39,940 nt of DNA, from NCBI GenBank assembly GCA_904399395.1, contig CAJFPJ010000036.1, positions 1 through 39,940 on the forward strand. Reading direction: 5' to 3'. Position 1 is the stretch's first letter. Each line of letters begins with the position of its first letter. The notes under the pieces were generated by a model. The model made no database searches, was not told the origin of the DNA, and was given only the letters and a program-made list of their open reading frames with translations. This DNA comes from an uncultured Clostridia bacterium. Its GTDB lineage: Bacteria; Bacillota; Clostridia; Oscillospirales; Acutalibacteraceae. The translations under genes and the position numbers were made by a program. Below are positions 6,768 through 14,966 of this stretch, in pieces.

Positions 6768-7303
6768 ATAAAAGTGTTGCTGTCGCATTTTGTGGCATTA
6801 TAACGGCTCTTTCCACAGTTTTGATGATGTGCACGGGCATTCTGCCTGTGGCAACCTATGCGCTTCCTGCGATTGCAGGTGTGCTGATGATCATTGTGGT
6901 GGTGGAGTTGGGCCGGCAGTGGGCATTTCCGGTATTTGCGGCTACATCGCTTCTTTCGGTGTTTCTGGCCGCAGATAAAGAGGCGGTGCTTCTCTTTATC
7001 GTTTTCTTTGGATATTATCCCATATTGAAATCTCTGCTGGAGCAGATTCATACCAAATGGCTTTCCTGGCTATTAAAATTTGTGGTTTTTAATGCGGCTA
7101 TGATTGTCGGTTTTTTTGCAGCTGTATATATTTTGATGATTCCTATTGAGGAATTTACTATTGGGACGGTGTTCATTCCGTGGATTCTGCTCATCTTGGG
7201 AAATGGTGTATTTCTTCTTTATGATTACGCCGTTTCCGGGCTGGTCGTGCTGTATTTCCAGCGTTTTCACGGCCTTTTTGCAAAGTGGCTGCATAAAAAA
7301 TAA
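6758..7303 (+). CDS. Integral membrane protein, ECF S-component-like
   Basis: A 181-residue membrane protein with about five hydrophobic spans (near residues 7-28, 31-52, 55-90, 105-130 and 140-168) and a basic C-terminus (WLHKK). The pattern, and the small residues in TALSTVLMMCTGILPVATYALPAIAG, resemble substrate-binding S components of energy-coupling factor vitamin transporters, but I cannot name a substrate. No ECF ATPase is nearby. The start is GTG at 6758 or TTG at 6764; both lie inside the end of the J-domain gene. Its fixed place after the J protein suggests a shared job at the membrane. Confidence 0.7.
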   Translation: MLLNKSVAVAFCGIITALSTVLMMCTGILPVATYALPAIAGVLMIIVVVELGRQWAFPVFAATSLLSVFLAADKEAVLLFIVFFGYYPILKSLLEQIHTKWLSWLLKFVVFNAAMIVGFFAAVYILMIPIEEFTIGTVFIPWILLILGNGVFLLYDYAVSGLVVLYFQRFHGLFAKWLHKK

Positions 7304-7506
7304 TGTATGAAAAAACCGCAGATTGTTATTTAGACTTTCGGGCTGAATTAGAGTTAACTGTAAAGTCTCTAGTTCAGCCAGGTTTTGATGCTGGCATTTT
7401 AGAGCAGCATTATTTAGACACAGTGTATAGGCCTATGAGTGAAAATACAATTAGAAGATTGAATAAGGCGATTAAAGAATATTGTTCAGAGATGGGACTT
7501 GATTGA
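7303..7506 (+). CDS. Small hypothetical protein
   Basis: A 67-residue protein starting MYEKTADCYLDFRAELELTV and ending with a probable helix (NTIRRLNKAIKEYCSEMG). It starts within the stop codon of the membrane protein in a TAATG junction, which suggests coupled translation, although no good ribosome site is visible. The base composition is more AT-rich than that of its neighbours. It closes the operon before the terminator at 7542-7581. I recognise no family. Confidence 0.6.
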   Translation: MYEKTADCYLDFRAELELTVKSLVQPGFDAGILEQHYLDTVYRPMSENTIRRLNKAIKEYCSEMGLD

Positions 7507-7541
7507 CCGTATCGGATTAACAGTATAGTATAACTTTTCTG

Positions 7542-7581
7542 TAAAAGCTCTGGGAGATAATTGTTCTCAGAGCTTTTATAT
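7542..7581 (+). terminator. Intrinsic terminator of the J-protein operon
   Basis: Stem TAAAAGCTCTG...CTCAGAGCTTTTA with a single mismatch and a T-rich exit. Confidence 0.75.
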
Positions 7582-7594
7582 TATTCTCTGCATC

Positions 7595-7639
7595 AAACAT
7601 AAACCGGGATGGCTTTTCAGCCCATCCCGGTTTATGTTT
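7595..7639. terminator. Long hairpin between convergent units
   Basis: AAACATAAACCGGGATGG (7595-7612) pairs with CCATCCCGGTTTATGTTT (7622-7639). It lies just downstream of the leftward methyltransferase gene; there is no clear T-run, so it may work together with the neighbouring terminator. Confidence 0.65.
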
Positions 7640-7651
7640 GGCATTTCGATC

Positions 7652-8428
7652 TTATTTTTTTACAGACCATGTGGCCACATATTGGGGTGTATATTCCCTG
7701 AGAATACCGCAGCCCTCTCTGTCCCGGTCTTCATACAGGTCTTTCAGAAGGAATCCCACCTTCAGCTGGCCGCCAATTTCCTCCTCCAGAGAATGGGAAA
7801 ATTGAATGCCTTCGCCGTTTGCAATCATTTGTTCCCTTACCGTAGGATCCATTTTCAGGGGATTGAAAGGAAGCCGGTTGGCAACGGTAAGGGGAAGTGT
7901 CCCATCATCGTCAAAGAGAAAGTTCATACCATTGTCAAAACCCGAAAGCAGAGAGCCTCCTTTTTTGAGCACACGATAACATTCCTTCCAAATAGGAAGT
8001 ATATCTTCCACATAGCAGTTGGAAACAGGATGAAAGATTAAGTCAAAGCTTTCATCCTGAAAAGGGAGAGGCTTGGTCATGTCACCTTTTATAATCTGGA
8101 TCTGGTAACCCTCCCGCTGAGAGACTTCCCGTTCCCTCTGAAGCTGTTGGTCAGAATAATCAAAAACCGTACATTCCGCTCCCAGCAGAGAAAAGATAGG
8201 CATCTGCTGCCCACCACCGCTGGCAAGGCCCAGTATTCTTTTCCCTTCAAAGCCGCCAAACCATTTTCTCGGTACGGCGATACAGGGGGTCAGGTAAACC
8301 GCCCAATTTCCTTCTCTAGCAGCTAGGCACTGCTCGTGCGTCACAGGAATGGACCAGTCACAGCCGTTTTGAGCCCATGCATCCCAGGTTTTGGCGTTGA
8401 TTTCTGTATACTCTCTGTGAATTTCCAT
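7652..8428 (-). CDS. Class I SAM-dependent methyltransferase
   Basis: A 258-residue cytosolic methyltransferase with a Rossmann core. The SAM-binding glycine motif is ILGLASGGGQQ (about residues 65-75), followed by the acidic residue in ECTVFDYSDQQL, then GDMTKPLPFQDESFDLIF (motif post II/III) and ECYRVLKKGGSLL (motif V region). The N-terminus (EIHREYTEINAKTWDAWAQNG) is that of the methyltransf_11-type proteins found as single genes in Firmicutes. The acceptor molecule is unknown. Start ATG at 8428 after AGGAGGGAGATACT. It is a single leftward gene. Confidence 0.85.
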   Translation of the reverse strand: MEIHREYTEINAKTWDAWAQNGCDWSIPVTHEQCLAAREGNWAVYLTPCIAVPRKWFGGFEGKRILGLASGGGQQMPIFSLLGAECTVFDYSDQQLQREREVSQREGYQIQIIKGDMTKPLPFQDESFDLIFHPVSNCYVEDILPIWKECYRVLKKGGSLLSGFDNGMNFLFDDDGTLPLTVANRLPFNPLKMDPTVREQMIANGEGIQFSHSLEEEIGGQLKVGFLLKDLYEDRDREGCGILREYTPQYVATWSVKK

Positions 8429-8564
8429 AGTATCTCCCTCCTGTTAATAGGTTTAGTATATTGTCTGAAGAAAAGAGAATGATTTCCAATGGGAATATTT
8501 CACTTTTCATACGTAAAGAATGAATTCATAGAAGCTGTTTCCTGCAATTTCTTCAAAACAAGAC

Positions 8565-8593
8565 TTGATTTTTATTTAATCAGGCTTTAATAT
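8565..8593 (+). promoter_or_regulatory. Sigma-A-type promoter of the rpiR-ispH/rpsA cluster
   Basis: TTGATT (8565-8570), 17-bp spacer, TAATAT (8588-8593). The leader to the regulator gene is about 90 nt. Confidence 0.65.
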
Positions 8594-8690
8594 GAATCAT
8601 AGAGTAATGTGCCGGTGACGGCATATTTTTGGATCAGTATAAGCCGGTCTGCCGTGCGGGGCCGGGAAAAGAAAACTATCGGCACGGAGA

Positions 8691-9578
8691 ATGGGCAAAG
8701 AAATGAACAATTTACTTACTGTCCGCATTCAGGAGAAGATGGACACATTCTCAAAAGGGCAGAGGCTGATTGCCAGATATATCAGCGAGCACTATGATAA
8801 GGTAGCGTTTATGACCGCATCCCGCCTGGGCGCCACTGTTGGCGTCAGCGAATCCACTGTGGTGCGCTTCGCTACGGAAATAGGTTATACGGGGTATCCG
8901 GAACTTCAGCAGGCCATGCAGGAGATGATCCGCAATAAGTTGACCTCCGTGCAGCGTATGCAGGTAACGGAAGGACGTATTAAGAACAACGATATTTTGG
9001 ATTCTATATTCACCCAGGATATGGATATCATCCGCCGCACTATGGAGGAAACCTCTCACGAGAATTTTTACAATGCGGTGGAGGCTATCTGTCAAAGTCG
9101 GAAAATTTATATTCTGGGTGCCAGGAGTTCTCTTGCACTGGCGACATTTCTCCGTTATTATCTTGGGCTTTTGTTTGACCATGTAGTTTTGGTGCAGTGT
9201 ACCAGCGAAGCAGAGATTTTTGAGCAGATGATTCGGGTGAACGAGCAGGATGTAGTTATCGGAATCAGTTTCCCCCGGTATTCTAGAAAAGCTGTGAAGG
9301 CTATGAACTTTGCTCATAATCAGGGGGCGAAGGTAGTGGCTATCACAGACAGCACTCTTTCTCCTCTGGCAGAGATTTCCGATTATCTTCTCTTGGCCAG
9401 AAGTGATATCGCATCTATTGTGGATTCTCTCTGTGCTCCTTTAAGCCTTATCAACGCTCTGATCGTGGCTATCGGGTTCCGCCGCCGGAAGGAAGCGGAA
9501 GAAACTTTTACCCGCCTGGAAAACATCTGGGATGAATATGGGGTGTATGAAAAGGTGGATGAAAAGGATAAGGCATGA
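8691..9578 (+). CDS. MurR/RpiR family transcriptional regulator
   Basis: A 295-residue regulator with an N-terminal helix-turn-helix domain (about residues 10-85; LGATVGVSESTVVRFATEIGYTGYPEL) and a C-terminal SIS sugar-phosphate-binding domain (about 125-260; KIYILGARSSLALATFL, VVIGISFPRYSRKAVKAM, GAKVVAITDS). Family members sense phosphosugars and control sugar catabolism, but no sugar genes adjoin it: it is co-transcribed with the flavoprotein, cmk and plsC genes. The start could be ATG 8691 or 8703; neither has an ideal ribosome site. It overlaps the next gene by 4 nt (ATGA). Confidence 0.88.
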   Translation: MGKEMNNLLTVRIQEKMDTFSKGQRLIARYISEHYDKVAFMTASRLGATVGVSESTVVRFATEIGYTGYPELQQAMQEMIRNKLTSVQRMQVTEGRIKNNDILDSIFTQDMDIIRRTMEETSHENFYNAVEAICQSRKIYILGARSSLALATFLRYYLGLLFDHVVLVQCTSEAEIFEQMIRVNEQDVVIGISFPRYSRKAVKAMNFAHNQGAKVVAITDSTLSPLAEISDYLLLARSDIASIVDSLCAPLSLINALIVAIGFRRRKEAEETFTRLENIWDEYGVYEKVDEKDKA

Positions 9579-10837
9579 TATTGGATATAGTAGTTGTGGG
9601 CGGTGGAGCGGCAGGTCTTATGGCTGCAGGATACGCGGCGGAGCTGGGAGCCCGCGTCTGCCTGGTTGAAAAGATGGAGAGGCCGGGGAAAAAGCTTTCT
9701 ATCACAGGAAAGGGCCGCTGTAATGTAACAAATAACTGCAGCAGGGATGTGTGCATTGAATCTGTTCCCGGGAACGGCCGGTTCCTTTACGGCGCTTTTT
9801 CTGCATTTTCCTGCCAGGACACTATGGCTTTTTTTGAAGGCCGCGGCCTGCCCCTCAAAACGGAGCGGGGTGCGCGCGTCTTTCCTGTTTCCGATAAGGC
9901 CAGGGATGTGGTGGATACCCTTATACGCTATGTGGAAGGAAACGGCGCTGTCTTTCACAGAGGCAGGGCAGTTTCCCTTTTTGTGGAGGATGGGGTGCTC
10001 CGGGGTGTTTGCCTGGAAAACGGAGAAAAACTTCTGGCTCAAAGGGTAATATTGGCCTGCGGAGGCGCTTCCTATCCAGGTACGGGTTCTAATGGGGACG
10101 GCTATCGTCTGGCACAGGAGGCGGGGCATCGTATTGTGCCTCTGAAGCCCTCATTGGTTCCTTTGGTGGCTGCAGGAACAGATTGCCGGGATATGATGGG
10201 TCTTTCTTTACGGAATATTGGCATATCTGTGTGGGATACAGATAAAAAGAAGGAAGTTTACAAAGATTTTGGCGAGCTTCTTTTTACCCATTTTGGATTG
10301 TCTGGACCAGTGATTCTCAGCGCCAGCAGTCATATGCGGAATATGTCCCCCGGACGCTATCGGGTGGATATCGACCTGAAGCCGGCTCTTCGGCCGGAAC
10401 AGCTGGATGCCCGGCTGCAGCGGGATTTTTCCCAGAATCTAAACCGGGATTTTCTCAATTCTCTATCGGCGCTGCTGCCCAGAAAGTTGATCCCAGTAGC
10501 CGTGAAGCGTTCCGGGATACCGGGCGGCAAAAAATGTAACAGCATTACCCGTGAGGAGCGGCTACGTTTCGGCAGGCTTCTGAAGGCTTTTTCTTTTGAA
10601 ATCACAGGATTTCGCCCCATTGAAGAAGCAATTGTTACTTCAGGAGGTGTGGATGTGCGGCAGGTATCTCCCCATACTATGGAGTCAAAGCTCTTGCCAG
10701 GTTTGTATTTTGCGGGTGAAATGCTGGATGTGGATGCTTATACGGGCGGCTTTAACCTGCAGATAGCCTTTTCCACAGGAAGGGCTGCTGCAGCGGGAGC
10801 AGTCGAGAGCCTGTCTGGTTTAACCAAAAACAAATAA
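9575..10837 (+). CDS. HI0933/BaiN-like flavoprotein (NAD(P)/FAD-dependent oxidoreductase)
   Basis: A 420-residue flavoprotein. The dinucleotide-binding motif VVGGGAAGLMAAG starts at about residue 7, the acidic end of the second strand is in VCLVEKMERPGKK, and the family signature ITGKGRCNVTNN follows. The C-terminal TSGGVDVRQVSP...GLYFAGEMLDVDAYTGGFNLQIAFSTG is the second FAD-binding block. Relatives include YtfP/HI0933 of unknown reaction and BaiN of bile-acid 7-dehydroxylating Clostridia, whose role has been questioned; I would not assign bile-acid activity from sequence. In many Clostridia this gene directly precedes cmk, as here. Confidence 0.88.
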   Translation: MILDIVVVGGGAAGLMAAGYAAELGARVCLVEKMERPGKKLSITGKGRCNVTNNCSRDVCIESVPGNGRFLYGAFSAFSCQDTMAFFEGRGLPLKTERGARVFPVSDKARDVVDTLIRYVEGNGAVFHRGRAVSLFVEDGVLRGVCLENGEKLLAQRVILACGGASYPGTGSNGDGYRLAQEAGHRIVPLKPSLVPLVAAGTDCRDMMGLSLRNIGISVWDTDKKKEVYKDFGELLFTHFGLSGPVILSASSHMRNMSPGRYRVDIDLKPALRPEQLDARLQRDFSQNLNRDFLNSLSALLPRKLIPVAVKRSGIPGGKKCNSITREERLRFGRLLKAFSFEITGFRPIEEAIVTSGGVDVRQVSPHTMESKLLPGLYFAGEMLDVDAYTGGFNLQIAFSTGRAAAAGAVESLSGLTKNK

Positions 10838-10850
10838 GGAGAATGAAAAT

Positions 10851-11516
10851 ATGATTTCTGTTGCAATAGACGGCCCTGCTGGAGCCGGAAAAAGCACGGT
10901 GGCCAGAGCTGCCGCCAAAGAGCTTGGTTATATTTACGTGGATACGGGGGCTCTTTATCGGGCTGTAGGCCTTTATATGCTGCAGCATGGGATTTCTGTC
11001 TCTGACGAAGATGCCGTGGTGAAGGAACTATCGACGCTGCAGGTCTCTTTAGAATTTCGTGGCGGAGAGCAGCACGTGCTGTTGTGCGGAGAGGATGTTT
11101 CTGCACAGATCCGCACGCCAGAGGTCTCTATGGCCGCCTCAGCGGTTTCGGCTATGCAGCCAGTGCGCAGTTTTTTGTTTGACTTGCAGAAAAACATGGC
11201 GAAGACAAATAATGTGATTATGGATGGCCGGGATATCGGAACAGTTGTCCTGCCGGAAGCGCAGGTGAAAATTTTTCTTACTGCATCAGATGAAGAGCGG
11301 GCCGGCAGACGGTATAGGGAGCTGCTTGAAAAAGGGCAGAACGCTTCGTTTGAAGAGGTGCTCAATGATCTGCGCGCCAGGGATTATGCCGATTCTCATC
11401 GGGCTGCTGCGCCGCTGAAGCCTGCTGAGGATTCCGTGTTAGTGGATACCACTGGCCTCTCTCTGGAAAATTCCGTGCAGAAGGTGCTGCAGGTGGTCAG
11501 GCAGAAGCTGGGCTGA
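10851..11516 (+). CDS. cmk: Cytidylate kinase
   Basis: Phosphorylates CMP and dCMP with ATP to the diphosphates, recycling the CMP released by RNA turnover and phospholipid synthesis. The 221-residue product has a P-loop GPAGAGKST at residues 8-16, the NMP-binding YVDTGALYRAVGL segment, the MDGRDIGTVVLPEA motif typical of bacterial CMP kinases, and a lid with basic residues (SDEERAGRRYREL). The ATG follows AAGGAGAATGAAAAT. It sits 13 bp after the flavoprotein gene and 73 bp before the first plsC in the same direction. Confidence 0.96.
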   Translation: MISVAIDGPAGAGKSTVARAAAKELGYIYVDTGALYRAVGLYMLQHGISVSDEDAVVKELSTLQVSLEFRGGEQHVLLCGEDVSAQIRTPEVSMAASAVSAMQPVRSFLFDLQKNMAKTNNVIMDGRDIGTVVLPEAQVKIFLTASDEERAGRRYRELLEKGQNASFEEVLNDLRARDYADSHRAAAPLKPAEDSVLVDTTGLSLENSVQKVLQVVRQKLG

Positions 11517-11589
11517 GAAAAGTTGCCGCCTGTAAACATTTCTTTTTATCATATTACCCGGGATATCCGGAGATCGGTGGTCGTTACAG

Positions 11590-12213
11590 TTGAGGACATT
11601 TTTATATAATTTTGCCAGAATCGTTGTGGGGCCTTTTGCCAGGCCTTTTGTGCCCACGATCATCAAGGGCAGAGAGAATTTTCCTGCTGAGGGAAAGGTG
11701 ATCGTATGTGCCAATCATCTGGGCATTTCAGATGCTATTCGTCTGGTGATTCACAACAGGCGGCAGATCTTTTTTATGTCAAAGAGCGAGCTTTTTGAGA
11801 ATAAAGCGCTGGCCTGGCTTCTACGCAGTCTGGGATGCTTCCCTGTGCAGCGGGGAAAGCGGGATGTAAATGCTATTGATCACGGTGGGGAGGTTTTAAA
11901 GCGAGGCGATCCCATGGGGATCTTTATTGAAGGCACTCGTTCACGTGACGGCAGCTTTGGCCAGCCTAAAGCTGGGGCTGTGATGATCGCCCATGCCAAT
12001 AACGCGCCTATCCTGCCTGTTTGTATTACACCGGTGGGAAGCCCTCTGCCCAGAATGTTTCATAAGGTGGTTCTTTCTTATGGGGAACTAATACCGCCGG
12101 AAAAGCTGGGAATCGAAAAGGGAACGGGAGCGGAATACAGGAACGCCTGCCGGATGGTTATGGGGAAGATCCAGGCTATGCGGGAGCGGGATCTGAAGGA
12201 AATGAAATCATGA
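11590..12213 (+). CDS. plsC: 1-acyl-sn-glycerol-3-phosphate acyltransferase (PlsC family), copy 1
   Basis: Acylates lysophosphatidic acid to phosphatidic acid at the membrane. The 207-residue protein has the acyltransferase motifs: NHLGISD (catalytic His43-x4-Asp48), the SKSELFENKALAWLLRSLGCFPVQRG block, and FIEGTRSRDG (EGTRS at 114-118) that contacts the glycerol phosphate. The start is TTG at 11590, with only a GGTGG-like site upstream, so a nearby alternative start cannot be excluded. It overlaps the second plsC by 4 nt. Confidence 0.88.
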   Translation: MRTFLYNFARIVVGPFARPFVPTIIKGRENFPAEGKVIVCANHLGISDAIRLVIHNRRQIFFMSKSELFENKALAWLLRSLGCFPVQRGKRDVNAIDHGGEVLKRGDPMGIFIEGTRSRDGSFGQPKAGAVMIAHANNAPILPVCITPVGSPLPRMFHKVVLSYGELIPPEKLGIEKGTGAEYRNACRMVMGKIQAMRERDLKEMKS

Positions 12214-12815
12214 AGCTTTACTTTTTCTTGCTGAGGGCTGTTACGCCTTTAGCAAAACTTGCCTTCCGTATCCGGTATATAGGCCGCGAACATATCCCAA
12301 AAGAAGGGAAGCTCATCGTTTGCTGCAACCACCGTTCTGTGATCGATCCCTATCTGGTGGCGGTTCCGTTTAAAAGACAAGTGCGATATATGGCGAAAAG
12401 CGAGCTCTTTGAGGATCATGGAAAGTTTGCTGCATGGTTTCTGCGAAAGATGGGAGCTTTTCCGGTGCGCCGGGATAAGGGAGATGCGGAATCTATACGA
12501 AAGGCTGCGGAGATTTTGGAGGAAGGCGGCGTTTTGGGGATATTCCCTCAGGGCCGTGTGGTTTTCGATACTTCACCTTTCCGGCCTAAAGCGGGTTTTG
12601 CTCTTTTAGCTGGAAGGACAAAAGCACCTGTGCTCCCGGTGAGTATTTACCGGGAAGGAGCGAAAATGAAACTGAGAAGCCGAGTCACAATCCGTATAGG
12701 GCCGGTAATCCCCTATGAAGAGCTGGGGCTGGAGGATTCCTCTCGTGAGGGGCTCAAGCGCGCTTCGGCCCTTCTGGCGGAAAGAATCAACAAACAGTTG
12801 GAGGAAGGATATTGA
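12210..12815 (+). CDS. PlsC-family acyltransferase, copy 2, with altered motif III
   Basis: A second 201-residue acyltransferase. NHRSVID gives the catalytic pair His41-x4-Asp46, and AKSELFEDHGKFAAWFLRKMGAFPVRRD matches block II. In block III the usual FPEGTRS reads FPQGRVV, so the glycerol-phosphate-contacting Glu is Gln (residue 114). That may change acceptor choice; similar variants occur in Clostridia as far as I recall. It is joined to its neighbours by an ATGA overlap upstream and a TTGA overlap with ispH downstream. The two copies probably differ in acceptor or acyl chain rather than being redundant. Confidence 0.82.
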   Translation: MKLYFFLLRAVTPLAKLAFRIRYIGREHIPKEGKLIVCCNHRSVIDPYLVAVPFKRQVRYMAKSELFEDHGKFAAWFLRKMGAFPVRRDKGDAESIRKAAEILEEGGVLGIFPQGRVVFDTSPFRPKAGFALLAGRTKAPVLPVSIYREGAKMKLRSRVTIRIGPVIPYEELGLEDSSREGLKRASALLAERINKQLEEGY

Positions 12816-14815
12816 ACAAAATCACAGTGGCAAAAACGGCGGGCTTTTGTTTCGGTGTAAATCGGGCTGTGCAAATGGTCAACTCTCTGGTGGATGAGGG
12901 AAAATCCGTGTGGACTCTGGGGCCCATAATTCATAATCCCCAGACCCTGAAAGAACTGGAGCAGAAGGGAGTGCGGATTGCAAAGGAACCTCGGGAGGTT
13001 CCCCCTGGAGATACAATTGTGATCCGCTCACATGGAGTAGCCAAGGCCGTTCTGGATGAGATTCGGGAGCTGGGGCTTCCCTGTGCGGACGCCACCTGCC
13101 CTTTTGTTCGTAAAATTCACAAAATTGTAGCTGAAGAATCCCGTAAGGGAAGACTGGTGTTCATCGCCGGGGATCCTTCCCACCCGGAGGTGCAGGGAAT
13201 CATAGGTCATTGCAGCGGCGAATACTTTGTGTTTGAAAATGCAGAGGCTGTAGAGAAATGCAGTAACAATAATCCCGAGTGGAAAAATATGCCCATATCT
13301 GTAGTGGCACAGACAACTTTTTCCCTCTCAGAATGGAAAAATAGCCTGAAAATCTTAAAAAGGGTATATACAAATGCTTCGATTTTTGATACAATATGTA
13401 ATGCTACTGCGAATCGTCAATCTGAAGCAGTTGAGCTTTCCCGCTCTTGCGACGTTATGGTTGTGATAGGCGGAAGGCAGAGTTCCAACACGGCGAAGCT
13501 ATATGATGTCTGCAGGAAAAACTGCAGTGCGTTTTTAGTGGAGTCTGCGGATGAACTTCCTGCGGACGAGCTTCGGGAGGCTGAATCAGCAGGCATCACA
13601 GCCGGTGCTTCCACGCCGGCAAGCATTATAAAGGAGGTACTTGTTACCATGTCAGAAATTATGGAAAACAAAGATCCTGTTGTTATGGAGGATGGCGCCG
13701 ATTCCAGCTTTGCGGAGATGCTTGAAGAATCTCTGAAAAGTTTAAATACAGACGAGAAGGTTCACGGTGTGGTTGTCGGCATTGCCCCTAATGAAATCTA
13801 TGTGGATGTAGGCCGCAAGCAGGCCGGTTTTGTCCCTCTTTCTGAGCTTTCTGCGGATCCCAACGCCAAAGCAGAGGATCTGGTGAAGATCGGCGATGAA
13901 ATGGACCTTCTGATTATGCGCACCAACGACCAGGAAGGCACCATCATGCTTTCCAAGAAGCGTCTGGATGCAGCCAAAGGCTGGGAAACCATTACGGCGG
14001 CTGCCGAGGATGAATCTGTCCTCACCGGTATTGTTTCAGAGGTTATCAAGGGCGGGCTTATCGTTGTGAGCAACGGTGTTCGTGTATTTGTTCCCGCTTC
14101 CCAGGCTACCGCTTCCCGTGGGGAGCCCCTTGAGGATCTTCTCAAGAAGGAAGTAAAGTTCCGCATCATCGAAGTTAACCGCGGTCGCCGCAGAGCGGTT
14201 GGCTCTATCCGTTCCGTTTTGAAGGACGAGCGTAAGGCCATGGCTGAAAAATTCTGGGAGACTGCCGAAGAGGGCAAGGAATACACCGGAACTGTCAAGA
14301 GCCTCACTTCTTACGGTGCATTTGTGGATCTGGGCGGCATCGATGGTATGATTCATATTTCCGAGCTTTCTTGGGAGCGCATTAAGCATCCCAGTGAGAT
14401 TGTGAATGTAGGCGATACTGTTCAGGTTTATATCAAGAGCCTGGATCGGGAAAAGGGTAAGATTTCCCTGGGTTATAAGCGCGACGAGGATAATCCGTGG
14501 AAGATTCTGGAGCGCGAATATCCCGTGGGCACCGTGGCCGATGTTACAGTTGTTGGCATGACCACATTTGGCGCTTTTGCCCGTATTATCCCCGGCATTG
14601 ACGGCCTTATCCATATTTCTCAGATCGCAGATCACAGAATTGAAAAACCGCAGGATGTTCTGAAGATTGGCGATGTGGTAAAGGCTAAGATCACAGATAT
14701 CGATTTTGATAAAAAGCGTGTGAGCCTTTCTATCCGTGCTCTTCTGGATGAAGCCCCCGTTGAGGCTGCTGAAGAATCCACCGAGACGGATGCTGAGGTT
14801 GCAGACGCGGAATAA
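12812..14815 (+). CDS. ispH-rpsA: Fusion of IspH (HMBPP reductase) and ribosomal protein S1
   Basis: A 667-residue fusion. Residues 1 to about 275 are IspH/LytB, the last enzyme of the MEP isoprenoid pathway, which reduces HMBDP to IPP and DMAPP; the three Fe-S cysteines are visible at 13 (TAGFCFGVN), 96 (DATCPFV) and 196 (TICNAT). Residues about 295-655 contain four S1 RNA-binding domains, including the well-conserved third and fourth (GTVKSLTSYGAFVDLGGIDGMIHIS; VVGMTTFGAFARI). The fusion is well known in Clostridia. The start is TTG inside the plsC stop, after GGAGGAAGG. The linker carries a ribosome site and ATG (13631-13651) that could yield S1 alone. The terminator at 14831 follows. Confidence 0.95.
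   Translation: MNKITVAKTAGFCFGVNRAVQMVNSLVDEGKSVWTLGPIIHNPQTLKELEQKGVRIAKEPREVPPGDTIVIRSHGVAKAVLDEIRELGLPCADATCPFVRKIHKIVAEESRKGRLVFIAGDPSHPEVQGIIGHCSGEYFVFENAEAVEKCSNNNPEWKNMPISVVAQTTFSLSEWKNSLKILKRVYTNASIFDTICNATANRQSEAVELSRSCDVMVVIGGRQSSNTAKLYDVCRKNCSAFLVESADELPADELREAESAGITAGASTPASIIKEVLVTMSEIMENKDPVVMEDGADSSFAEMLEESLKSLNTDEKVHGVVVGIAPNEIYVDVGRKQAGFVPLSELSADPNAKAEDLVKIGDEMDLLIMRTNDQEGTIMLSKKRLDAAKGWETITAAAEDESVLTGIVSEVIKGGLIVVSNGVRVFVPASQATASRGEPLEDLLKKEVKFRIIEVNRGRRRAVGSIRSVLKDERKAMAEKFWETAEEGKEYTGTVKSLTSYGAFVDLGGIDGMIHISELSWERIKHPSEIVNVGDTVQVYIKSLDREKGKISLGYKRDEDNPWKILEREYPVGTVADVTVVGMTTFGAFARIIPGIDGLIHISQIADHRIEKPQDVLKIGDVVKAKITDIDFDKKRVSLSIRALLDEAPVEAAEESTETDAEVADAE
13631..13651 (+). 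promoter_or_regulatory. Internal ribosome site and ATG at the IspH/S1 junction
   Basis: AAGGAGG (13631-13637) is followed by an in-frame ATG at 13649 (Met280 of the fusion), at 11-nt spacing. Starting here would give a free 388-residue S1 protein. The same bases encode Ile-Lys-Glu-Val of the IspH end, so the match could be partly fortuitous. Confidence 0.5.
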
Positions 14816-14830
14816 TCTATAAAGAACTGG

Positions 14831-14864
14831 CAGGCGTGGTATTTAACCACGCCTGTTTTCTTCT
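14831..14864 (+). terminator. Intrinsic terminator after ispH-rpsA
   Basis: CAGGCGTGGT (14831-14840) pairs with ACCACGCCTG (14846-14855), followed by TTTTCTTCT. Confidence 0.92.
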
Positions 14865-14966
14865 ATATCAAAGAGGCTTGCTGAGGCAGAAAACGCATTG
14901 AAGATCAGGAACCTTTTTTTCATTTCAGCGTATGATGGAATATGCGGCAGGAAGGGGGGCTTCCAT

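Noticed and set aside
9575-10837. Naming the flavoprotein BaiN and inferring bile-acid dehydroxylation
   Set aside because: The HI0933-like family is broad, the BaiN role is disputed, and no bai genes lie nearby.
13798-14307. Long leftward frame inside the S1 part
   Set aside because: Antisense shadow of a highly biased coding region; the sense frame encodes clear S1 domains.
8691-14815. A sugar-phosphate regulon for the RpiR-type regulator
   Set aside because: None of the co-transcribed genes handles sugars; the link is positional only.
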